A stretch of 56,597 nucleotides of DNA from TWA4 sp034086685 (lineage in GTDB: Bacteria; Bacillota; Clostridia; Lachnospirales; Lachnospiraceae), in the NCBI GenBank assembly GCA_034086685.1, contig JAXDZY010000101.1, positions 1 through 56,597 on the forward strand. Direction: 5' to 3'. Below are positions 41,875 through 48,775 of the stretch, one piece after another (position 1 is the first letter of the stretch; every line of letters begins with the position of its first letter). A program made the position numbers and the translations under genes. The notes below the pieces were generated by a model. The model searched no databases and had not been told where the DNA came from. It saw nothing but the letters and a program-made list of their open reading frames with translations.

Positions 41875-42671
41875 TTTCTATCCTGTCCTCCTGCCTTCTT
41901 CGCATACGCATACCCGTAGCCGTATCCATAACCATAGCCCCCTCTGTCAGCTGAAGCCAGGTCGGGAATGGATCCGACAATGGTAACATCCAGACGCTCC
42001 GCCAGATCTTTCTCACTTTTGATGGTATCATCCATAAAGTAGAGCAGAATCAGAAAGCCGCAGACCAGCACAACTCCCAGCATTCCACCCAGCATTGTAT
42101 TTTTCAGATAATTCGGAGTATAATAAGTCTCCGGAAGAATTGCTCTGTCAATGATTTTCATGGAACTGCCATCCACAATATCCGCTATATGCTCTCCTGA
42201 TATATCAGCAAGAGAATTGGCAATGGCAACTGCCGCGTTCGGATCTTCCAGTTCTACGCTGACCGTAATAATTTCAGTATTGCTCAGAACATCTGTAGAA
42301 ACTGCTTTGAGCAGTTCTTCATATTCATACTCATCTTCGCCTGCCTCTGCAGCTGCTTCCAGTAAAAGGTCGCGGCTTCTTATAATCTCCGCATAGCTGT
42401 TTGCAAGCGACTGTGATGCAAGCATATCCGAGCTTGAAAGTATGGAAGAAATATCTGCGCCGGCACCGGCATTCCTGTTATTTACATACGCCGTAAAAGC
42501 TGTTTTGTATGTAGGTGTCACCAGCATTTTTGTTCCAACATAAGCAGTGCTTCCTGCCAGCAAAGCCACCGTGACAATCAGCCAGGCCCATTTCCATAAA
42601 AAACCAAAAAGATCCAGAAGATCAATAGTGGTTTCATCCTGTTCGAATTGATTCTTAACTTTCGTTTCCAT
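41871..42671 (-). CDS. Wzz/YveK-family adaptor of module 3 with Tyr-Gly tail
   Basis: 266 residues from the ATG at 42671 (AGAGGAG 5 nt upstream; the frame reaches 42713). Two membrane helices (WKWAWLIVTVALLAGSTAYV and LGGMLGVVLVCGFLILLYFM) flank the extracytoplasmic Wzz domain; the proline region is ILPETYYTPNYLK. The cytoplasmic C-terminus ends in alternating Gly and Tyr (GGYGYGYGYGYAYAKK), a tail normally found on BY-kinases and not on the adaptor. It may be a phosphorylation substrate of the partner kinase. First gene of module 3. Confidence 0.9.
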   Translation of the reverse strand: METKVKNQFEQDETTIDLLDLFGFLWKWAWLIVTVALLAGSTAYVGTKMLVTPTYKTAFTAYVNNRNAGAGADISSILSSSDMLASQSLANSYAEIIRSRDLLLEAAAEAGEDEYEYEELLKAVSTDVLSNTEIITVSVELEDPNAAVAIANSLADISGEHIADIVDGSSMKIIDRAILPETYYTPNYLKNTMLGGMLGVVLVCGFLILLYFMDDTIKSEKDLAERLDVTIVGSIPDLASADRGGYGYGYGYGYAYAKKAGGQDRK

Positions 42672-42711
42672 AAAAACTCCTCTACATTTTCCCCTACGGA
42701 CTATATTCTCC

Positions 42712-42780
42712 ATTATATTAATAGAATATTGTTTTCATGAAAACGCATAATCTTGCTGTATATATAGCATTTTGTTGTCT
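42712..42780 (-). promoter_or_regulatory. Module 3 promoter with shared upstream box
   Basis: On the minus strand a -10 TATAAT (42717-42712) and a weak -35 (TTCATG at 18 nt or TTTCAT at 19 nt). Upstream lies the box, CAACAAAATGCTATATATA then CAGCAAGATTATGCG (42777-42743), closest to the copy at the CpsB operon. 42781-42892 shows nothing further. Confidence 0.5.
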
Positions 42781-42892
42781 TTAATTCTTTTGCCTGTAAA
42801 AACCGGAACAAAAACAACCACGGCGACAAAAGAAACAGTGAACGAACGACCCCGCTCCCATATTCCTTCCACGCTATAATTCCGGTAAAGGT

Positions 42893-43612
42893 CTATTTTT
42901 TCTTTCCTCGCAGTACGTCCTTTACTTTCTCCGGCACCTCAATCAGTCCAAACCGGAAAAATATCGGGTAAATATATGACACGCCTCGCAAATCTCCCAG
43001 AGCTTTAGGACGATCGACAATTCCCGCACCGATTCGATTCTCATACGCTTTCAAAACAGTGGACATGGTGAGTGATTTTGATTCTCCTCTCCGGTCAATC
43101 CACAACTCTTTCGTATAATCTCCGCTTCGTCCTTTTCTGATTTCATATGAAAACTGCAGCCCGGTTACCGTATAAAAAGTGTAACTCTGAAAAAGAAGCA
43201 GCGCATCCCACAACGTTTCCCCATCACAAATCTTTTCAACTGCTGCCTTCCGCAATCGATACAGTTCACACCGCTTTGCATTGGCTGAAACTTCAGATTG
43301 TTTGTATGGATTTCTGGAATACGGCAGGTAGGCATTGATGGAAGCTTTAGACAAATCAAGGATATCCTGTATCTCCTCCATCTTCTTCCCTTTTCTCTGC
43401 AATTCCTGTATTCTATCTGTCACTGCATAATGTATCTTTCCACTGGTAATCAGCAATTTTCTGACTTTCAATTCTGCAAGATCAAGCTCCTGGGCAGTTG
43501 CCCTGATCTCCTGTTTCTCCTCAAAGACAGAATCCACCGTGGATAACAATTCCTCCATCACCGCTGCGGTATCATATGTTTTTGTACAGGGTCTTCCTAT
43601 TTTATTTTCCAT
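42893..43612 (-). CDS. Unknown protein with two helix-turn-helix motifs
   Basis: 239 residues, not assigned to a named family. Residues about 35-57 (RATAQELDLAELKVRKLLIT) and 70-95 (GKKMEEIQDILDLSKASINAYL) both read as helix-turn-helix units of the kind found in resolvase-like or sigma-factor-like regulators. The C-terminal half (about 120-239) contains a compact domain with LLLFQSYTFYTVTGLQFSYE, ELWIDRRGESKSLTMSTVL and a basic end. The start GRPCTKTYDTAAVMEEL resembles DNA-binding proteins of phage or integrative elements. No convincing SD precedes the ATG at 43612. It lies between module 3 and a REP-like repeat. It is a possible regulator of the nearby modules, but nothing links it directly. 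Confidence 0.6.
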   Translation of the reverse strand: MENKIGRPCTKTYDTAAVMEELLSTVDSVFEEKQEIRATAQELDLAELKVRKLLITSGKIHYAVTDRIQELQRKGKKMEEIQDILDLSKASINAYLPYSRNPYKQSEVSANAKRCELYRLRKAAVEKICDGETLWDALLLFQSYTFYTVTGLQFSYEIRKGRSGDYTKELWIDRRGESKSLTMSTVLKAYENRIGAGIVDRPKALGDLRGVSYIYPIFFRFGLIEVPEKVKDVLRGKKK

Positions 43613-43643
43613 GTTAATCTAACTCAAAATTGTTTATTTCCTG

Positions 43644-43681
43644 TTAAGATTGTTTATTCTTTTTTTCCGGGGTCTGACACC
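43644..43681 (-). repeat. REP-like element copy R2
   Basis: TTAAGATTGTTTATTC, T-run, CCGGGGTCTGACACC on the plus strand. The last codons of the metallophosphoesterase gene (CQTPEKKNKQS and TAA) are read from this copy in a different frame from R1, R6 and R7. A second partial copy of its ttgtttatttc part lies just left, at 43630-43640. Confidence 0.85.
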
Positions 43682-44480
43682 TTACGATTACAACCTCAGT
43701 TTCATTCCCCCAACGCGGAATAGAAGCTGTATTAGAACATCCGGCAGAGACGACCAGTCTGTCATACACACCGTGGTGATATTTCGGAAAAAGTCCCTGT
43801 CCCGGAGCGAAAATTCCGCGCCCACGTACTCGAATCTGCCCTCCGTGGCAATGACCGGAAAGGACAAGATCAATGTTAAACCCGCACAGATAATCATAAT
43901 ACTCGGGGTGATGACAGAGAAGGACCTTATACTGTGGGGCGGAAGAAAACCTCTCCAGAAATTCCTCATCAAATCCCCCTGTCACCTGCCTGCTGGGTAT
44001 TCCTCCAAATAACACATCTCTGATTTTTACACATTCATTATCCAGCAGTTTTACTCCTGCATCGGATAAAACCTTTTTATCCTGCTCTGTCAGATACAGC
44101 TCATGGTTTCCAAGACTCATGACCACAGGAGCAATCCTGCCTGCTTCACGGAAAAACCGATACGCATATTCAGTTTTCACGTCCTGCTTCTCCCGATGCC
44201 GGGCTCCAGCCAGCTTATCTGCCACATGTATTCCTGTGCAGATCAGCCGGGAAATCATACTTCTGTCACCCCTGTCGAGGTTATCCCCATGCTCATACCG
44301 TTCCAGTGTGTCCCCTGCCACAGCAATAACATCCGGTTTTGCATCTTCCAGAATTTCCAGCACCGTTTCCGGATTGCGTTCATGAAGATCAGCAACGAGG
44401 GCAATGGTGAGCGAAACACCTGGATCCCCCTGCATGTTCAGGCTTTCTGAAGATGCTATATGATATTCTGTTTTAGTCAT
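43644..44480 (-). CDS. Metallophosphoesterase (calcineurin-like)
   Basis: About 278 residues. Metal-binding motifs follow the expected order: LVADLHERN (D-x-H), AVAGDTLERY (G-D), MSLGNHELYL (G-N-H-E), CHHPEYYD and LSGHCHGGQIRV (G-H-x-H). It belongs with YkuE-like phosphoesterases that act on phospholipid or other phosphodiester substrates; the N-terminus has no membrane anchor. The ATG at 44480 has GGGAGG 8 nt upstream. The natural C-terminus probably ended near VVIVRC; the following residues QTPEKKNKQS come from repeat R2. Confidence 0.88.
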   Translation of the reverse strand: MTKTEYHIASSESLNMQGDPGVSLTIALVADLHERNPETVLEILEDAKPDVIAVAGDTLERYEHGDNLDRGDRSMISRLICTGIHVADKLAGARHREKQDVKTEYAYRFFREAGRIAPVVMSLGNHELYLTEQDKKVLSDAGVKLLDNECVKIRDVLFGGIPSRQVTGGFDEEFLERFSSAPQYKVLLCHHPEYYDYLCGFNIDLVLSGHCHGGQIRVRGRGIFAPGQGLFPKYHHGVYDRLVVSAGCSNTASIPRWGNETEVVIVRCQTPEKKNKQS

Positions 44481-44568
44481 GGCTCTCACCTCCCCTCTCT
44501 ATTCCGACAGCTTCGTTTCCTGCAATCAGACATTAGCATATTGTTTTCCATATTGCAAGAGTTACCTG

Positions 44569-44606
44569 TTAAGATTGTTTATTCTTTTTTAATGGGGTCT
44601 GACACC
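44569..44606 (-). repeat. REP-like element copy R3 beside the RAYT transposase
   Basis: TTAAGATTGTTTATTC, T-run, AATGGGGTCTGACACC on the plus strand. It begins immediately after the stop codon of the RAYT gene, the enzyme type expected to mobilise such repeats. Confidence 0.85.
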
Positions 44607-45194
44607 TTATAAATCATCCATTCTCTTTCCGATTTCCCGTTCCTGTACCATATAGTTATTCCCTGTATCTTCCACAAACGCCCGGTACCCCAATACATTG
44701 TTCACTGGAAAATATGACAGTGTTCTGATTGTATCTGTGATCTTATCATCTGATATCCCAATCATTGTCCGATAACTGCTCCACACATAATTCTCCGGAT
44801 ATTCTGTTATTTTTGCTTTGACCGGATTTAAATGAATATAGCGGCTCGTCTGCAGAAAATATCTGTCATCTTTTACAAGGCAGGATTTATATCTCCCCTC
44901 AAACAGATGCCCATGATACCTGTACTTTTCATTGAAATACATGGAATAACAGCATGTCACATATTGCATGAATTTTCCCACTTTCACATCACTGGTTTCC
45001 AATAAGAGATGAATATGGTTAGTCATCAAACAATATGCATGCAATATACACCCGTGTCTATGCAGTGATATTTTCAACAGTTCCAAAAAAACCTGTCGAT
45101 CCATATTATCTGAAAAAATATCCATTCTCCTTATCCCGCGGTTCATCAAATGATACGTTGCTCCCGGAAACCAGATTCTTGGTTTTCTTGCGAT
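44607..45194 (-). CDS. REP-associated tyrosine transposase (RAYT, Y1_Tnp family)
   Basis: The standard open frame starts at 45149 (TTG ATG AAC), but the conserved N-terminus of the family continues upstream in frame: ARKPRIWFPGATYHLMNRGIRR matches the usual M-A-R-K-P-R-I opening. The codon where ATG is expected (45194-45192) is ATC, with AGAAGGG 7-8 nt upstream. The HUH motif NHIHLLL and the RYIHLNPVKA segment of single-strand transposases are intact. RAYTs cut and join single-stranded DNA at palindromic REP sequences. Copy R3 of the local repeat directly follows the stop. The gene is either initiated at ATC, initiated from 45149/45146 without the first 15 residues, or disabled by a start-codon mutation. 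Confidence 0.82.
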   Translation of the reverse strand: MARKPRIWFPGATYHLMNRGIRRMDIFSDNMDRQVFLELLKISLHRHGCILHAYCLMTNHIHLLLETSDVKVGKFMQYVTCCYSMYFNEKYRYHGHLFEGRYKSCLVKDDRYFLQTSRYIHLNPVKAKITEYPENYVWSSYRTMIGISDDKITDTIRTLSYFPVNNVLGYRAFVEDTGNNYMVQEREIGKRMDDL

Positions 45195-45291
45195 ATTTTA
45201 CCCTTCTTTCTTTTATTATTTATAATATTATCATTAATGATAGTACTATAAATGGCAGGGGTTTCTGCACCCTGTTGTCTTTCTTATCTAT

Positions 45292-45591
45292 CTAGTCATC
45301 ACATATCTTTATCTCTATATGCTTACCTAATGCGCTGGCATATTTTTCAAGAACAATCAAAGTAGGCACTCTGGTCCCACTCTCAAAACGCGCCAGATTC
45401 GATGGCAGAATTCCGGTAATCTCCGCAATCTCCTGCTGAGTCATATGCCGGCGGCGCCGTTCCTCCACAAGCTGCTTAATAATCTCCGAAGAATCCTGCA
45501 GCACCCTCTCCTGAATTCTCTCTGCGTATGCTGCCAGCCGCTTCTTCCTTGCTTCCCTTTCTGCTATGCACGCTTCCATATTAGCTTTCAT
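45292..45591 (-). CDS. XRE-family helix-turn-helix regulator (antitoxin-like)
   Basis: 99 residues: a basic helical N-terminus (1-35) and a Cro/C1 HTH (RRRHMTQQEIAEITGILPSNLARFESGTRVPTLIVLEKYASAL). The size and the C-terminal HIEIKI resemble HigA-type antitoxins, but no toxin-like gene of matching size lies next to it (45200-45290 is noncoding; 45592-45733 has no frame). AAAGGA lies 7 nt before the ATG at 45591. Regulatory target unknown. Confidence 0.78.
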   Translation of the reverse strand: MKANMEACIAEREARKKRLAAYAERIQERVLQDSSEIIKQLVEERRRRHMTQQEIAEITGILPSNLARFESGTRVPTLIVLEKYASALGKHIEIKICDD

Positions 45592-45723
45592 TCTCGATTC
45601 CTTTTCTATCAGTCATTTTTACTGTTCAAGCAACTTTGATTCTCTGGATTATATCATTTATGATAATATTTCACAATATATAGACCTGATTTTATATTTT
45701 TTTAATTTGGGACTAATACATGC

Positions 45724-45761
45724 TTAAGAATATTTATATTTTTTTACCGGGGCCTGGCACC
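45724..45761 (-). repeat. REP-like element copy R4 (diverged)
   Basis: TTAAGAATATTTATA, T-run, ACCGGGGCCTGGCACC on the plus strand. This is the most diverged of the seven copies. It supplies the tail and stop of a 36-codon reading frame at 45734-45844. Confidence 0.75.
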
Positions 45762-45844
45762 AGGGCAAGGCACGCATAACCCGCGATATTGTCAAAAAGC
45801 AATATTTTCTGTTGCTGAGTATTTTTGTTTCCACTATTTTCCAT
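45734..45844 (-). CDS. 36-residue small ORF ending in repeat R4
   Basis: ATG at 45844 with AGAGGAG 5 nt upstream, a strong ribosome site. The peptide begins MENSGNKNTQQQKILLFDNI and ends AGYACLALVPGPGKKI; the last residues lie in repeat R4. The PGPGKK tail parallels PDPGKKE of the epimerase at 53325. It may be a genuine small protein or the 5' end of a longer gene cut off when the repeat inserted. 45845-46116 has no further convincing frame. Confidence 0.45.
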   Translation of the reverse strand: MENSGNKNTQQQKILLFDNIAGYACLALVPGPGKKI

Positions 45845-46116
45845 AACGACTCCTCTTGTTAATTGATACAATCTTCTCTCTATCACCATTTCTCTTTCCA
45901 AGTAAAATTACAATTAACTATCCGGCCAGATGTCAATAAATAATCTCCTGCGGAGTCATCTATTGGTGATGTTTTGCTTTCACAAATTGTAAATTCCCAT
46001 CGAAAAAACTATGCAGCACACCCTTACCGGAATTTTCTCTGCAAAGCTATCAGCTGCTATTTCCAATTGATGTTTTTCTATCAGGGCCTTCGAGGTCTGG
46101 TACTTTTAAACCCCTT

Positions 46117-46482
46117 TTAACCCTTTAAATCTTTTTCCATTTCATCCAAAACAATTTCAATATATCTTCTCCCTCTTTTTCTATTCCCATTTTTCTTAGC
46201 AGTAAGACAGTTTGCTACCAGTACCGAAAATATAACCAAAAATAGTATAGGACAAATTCTTACAGTTAGAGTTACTATTGCTTTAAATAACACTTCACAA
46301 TTTATACTTTCCGGTGCACAACTTATTATCGAAGCAAATACAGATACCGTTGCTATCAAAAATGATGCTGCCGATAAAAGAAAAGAGAGAATATTAATAT
46401 CTGAATCAAAAGAATCTTTATATTTAATTTGCGCTTTTAATTTCAATAATAGGTTATAATTTTGTCCAATATATTGTTTCAA
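46117..46482 (-). CDS. Small membrane protein, probably 5'-incomplete
   Basis: 121 residues from a TTG at 46482 without SD. A helical N-terminus (NLLLKLKAQIKYKDSFDSD) is followed by two membrane helices (ILSFLLSAASFLIATVSVFASII and ICPILFLVIFSVLVANCLTA) and a basic-acidic tail (RKRGRRYIEIVLDEMEKDLKG). The frame is open for nine more codons upstream without a start. A 28-codon ORF with an SD lies immediately upstream in another frame (46500-46586), so the original gene may have begun there before a frameshift. The topology resembles small SLATT-like effector membrane proteins, but the evidence is too thin for a call. Confidence 0.5.
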   Translation of the reverse strand: MKQYIGQNYNLLLKLKAQIKYKDSFDSDINILSFLLSAASFLIATVSVFASIISCAPESINCEVLFKAIVTLTVRICPILFLVIFSVLVANCLTAKKNGNRKRGRRYIEIVLDEMEKDLKG

Positions 46483-46499
46483 TATCGATTTTGTACAAA

Positions 46500-46586
46500 T
46501 TATTTCATTTCATTTTTATAACATATATAACATAATTCATTTGAACATTCATCCAATTCATCACACAATTTTGTTAATTCATCCAT
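46500..46586 (-). CDS. 28-residue small ORF upstream of the membrane protein gene
   Basis: ATG at 46586 preceded by AAGGA about 10 nt away. The peptide MDELTKLCDELDECSNEL is followed by CYICYKNEMK and TAA at 46500. It is acidic with four cysteines. It could be an independent leader or the detached N-terminus of the membrane protein at 46117, since the two frames meet at an A-rich run (about 46503-46516). Confidence 0.4.
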   Translation of the reverse strand: MDELTKLCDELDECSNELCYICYKNEMK

Positions 46587-46649
46587 TTAAAATTTTCCTT
46601 CATCATATATTATAGCCAGACAAGAAACTGCTGCAAAAGTTCAGTGGAG

Positions 46650-46728
46650 CAGAATACACATAACTGCGTTATCGTCCTTGCCGGGTGTTTAGCTCGCCTG
46701 CGTCCTCTGCCTTGTCCTGTGTATTCTG
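46650..46728. repeat. 79 bp structure bounded by perfect 11 bp inverted repeats
   Basis: CAGAATACACA at 46650-46660 and its exact complement TGTGTATTCTG at 46718-46728 enclose GC-richer sequence, including a small hairpin ATAAC-TGC-GTTAT (46660-46672). The flanks are AT-rich and noncoding. It may be a miniature inverted-repeat element or a structured RNA. No other gene signal was seen between 46587 and 46837. Confidence 0.45.
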
Positions 46729-46837
46729 ATCTCACTTCTTTTTTTTGCACTACTTTCTTGCTTTATGTTTTCTTTTTCGGCAACAGATTAGCCGGTCGGT
46801 AACACTTTCGTTTTCTTATCAGTTTGTTTATAACATG

Positions 46838-46875
46838 TTAAGATTGTTTATTTATTTTTACCGGGGTCTGTCACC
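46838..46875 (-). repeat. REP-like element copy R5
   Basis: TTAAGATTGTTTATTTA, T-run, CCGGGGTCTGTCACC on the plus strand. It lies one base past the glmS stop codon. Confidence 0.85.
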
Positions 46876-46876
46876 T

Positions 46877-48745
46877 TTATTCTACAGTTACGCTTTTGGC
46901 CAGGTTTCTGGGTTTGTCCACATCCAGCCCGCGGGCTATACTGAGATAATATCCCATCAGCTGCAGGGGTATTACCGCCAGTGATGCTGCAAAGTGTTCG
47001 TCGATTCTGGGGATGTAGACTGTGAAATCGGCTGTGTCTTCCAGCTCATAATGGCCATAAGATGTAAGTCCCATCAAATATGCACCACGGCTTTTGCATT
47101 CAACCATATTGCTGATGGTCTTTTCATACAGATCGCTCTGAGTCAGAACGCCGATTACCAGGGTTCCGTTTTCAATCAGGCTGATGGTTCCGTGCTTCAG
47201 TTCACCTGCCGCATACGCCTCCGAATGAATATAGGAGACTTCTTTCATTTTCAGGCTGCCTTCCAGACTGATTGCGTAATCAATACCTCTTCCTACAAAA
47301 AATACATCATGAGCATTGGCGAATTTAGCTGCAAACCACTGAATCCGTTCCTTGTCTTCGATAATCCTGCTTATTTTTGAAGGGATCGTCTCCAGCTCAT
47401 CAATCATGGATGCAAGCCTTTTGTTATCCAGTTCGCCTTTCACACAGGCAAATTTCATAGCAAGTATGTAGCATGCAATCAGCTGCGTGGAATATGCTTT
47501 TGTGGTAGCAACCGCTATCTCCGGACCTGCCAGTGTATAGAACACATAATCTGCTTCCCTGGCGATGGAAGACCCTACCACATTCACAACAGCCAGAGTC
47601 CGTACTCCCCTGCTCTTTGCCTCACGGAGAGCTGCCAGGCTGTCTGCCGTCTCTCCGGACTGGGAAATAACAATCACAAGTCCGTTTTTATCCAGCAAAG
47701 GCTTTCTGTAACGGAATTCCGATGCAAGCTCCACACGTACGGGAATTTTTGCCAGATCCTCAATCACATACTGCGCCACCATTCCCACATGCCATGCAGA
47801 ACCACAGGCTACAATACAGATCTGGGAAATACTGCCTATCTCTTCATCGGTAAGTCCCATTGAACTCAGATCAATTGTTCCGTCCTTAACAACAGAATTA
47901 ATGGTATCCTGAATTGCTTTCGGCTGCTCATGAATCTCTTTCATCATGAAATGTTCATAACCGCCTTTTTCAGCTGCTTCCGCAGAAAATGTGATTTCTG
48001 TCAGTTCTTTTTCAATCTCATCACCGTCCAGATTATAAAATACCGCTTTCCCGGCAGAAAGTCTGGCCAGCTCATGATTGCCGATATAATAAACATTTCT
48101 TGTATAATTGAGAATGGCAGGCACATCAGAAGCCACATAGGTTTCTCCATCTGCCACGCCGATAATCATAGGGCTGTCTTTTCTGGCAACAAAAATCTCT
48201 CCCGGATAATCTCTGAACATGATTTCCAGAGCATAAGAGCCACGGACGCGCACCATTGTTTTGGTAATGGCATCAACCGGTCCCATATTGTATTTTTTAT
48301 AATAGTAATCCACCAGTTTAACAGCCACTTCCGTATCTGTCTGACTGTAAAAGGTATATCCGTGTTTCAGGAGCTTTTCTTTTAGTTCCTGATAATTTTC
48401 TATAATACCGTTATGTACGCCAACCACATTGGACTCAACTGTTTCACATCCGGATCCGGTGCTTTCGCCGCTCAGATGAGGATGAGCATTGACCTGACTG
48501 GGAACCCCATGAGTAGCCCAGCGGGTGTGGCCAATCCCGCATGTACCTTCCACCGCTTCTCCATTATCTGTTTTCTCAGCCAGATTTCTGAGCTTCCCGG
48601 TGGCCTTAACCACTTCCACAGACTTTTCTCCGTCGCGGACAGCAATTCCGGCAGAATCATAACCACGATATTCCAGCCTGGACAAACCATCCAGCAAAAT
48701 CGGTGCTGCCTGATGGTGACCTGTAAAACCAACTATTCCACACAT
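46877..48745 (-). CDS. glmS: Glutamine--fructose-6-phosphate aminotransferase (isomerizing)
   Basis: 622 residues, full length. The N-terminal class II glutaminase starts with the catalytic Cys after Met removal (MCGIVGFTGHHQAAPILLDG) and shows RLEYRGYDSAG and GIGHTRWATHG. Two SIS isomerase domains follow (VACGSAWHVGMVAQYVIED; VISQSGETADSLAAL; GRGIDYAISLEGSLKMKEV) and the C-terminus is KPRNLAKSVTVE. It makes glucosamine-6-phosphate from fructose-6-phosphate and glutamine, feeding peptidoglycan and polysaccharide synthesis. It lies 30 nt after glmM, so the two form an operon. That gap is too short for the glmS ribozyme usual in Firmicutes. AGGGAG precedes the ATG. Confidence 0.97.
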   Translation of the reverse strand: MCGIVGFTGHHQAAPILLDGLSRLEYRGYDSAGIAVRDGEKSVEVVKATGKLRNLAEKTDNGEAVEGTCGIGHTRWATHGVPSQVNAHPHLSGESTGSGCETVESNVVGVHNGIIENYQELKEKLLKHGYTFYSQTDTEVAVKLVDYYYKKYNMGPVDAITKTMVRVRGSYALEIMFRDYPGEIFVARKDSPMIIGVADGETYVASDVPAILNYTRNVYYIGNHELARLSAGKAVFYNLDGDEIEKELTEITFSAEAAEKGGYEHFMMKEIHEQPKAIQDTINSVVKDGTIDLSSMGLTDEEIGSISQICIVACGSAWHVGMVAQYVIEDLAKIPVRVELASEFRYRKPLLDKNGLVIVISQSGETADSLAALREAKSRGVRTLAVVNVVGSSIAREADYVFYTLAGPEIAVATTKAYSTQLIACYILAMKFACVKGELDNKRLASMIDELETIPSKISRIIEDKERIQWFAAKFANAHDVFFVGRGIDYAISLEGSLKMKEVSYIHSEAYAAGELKHGTISLIENGTLVIGVLTQSDLYEKTISNMVECKSRGAYLMGLTSYGHYELEDTADFTVYIPRIDEHFAASLAVIPLQLMGYYLSIARGLDVDKPRNLAKSVTVE

Positions 48746-48775
48746 AATAATTTCTCCCTTCTATTTGTTTCCAGT

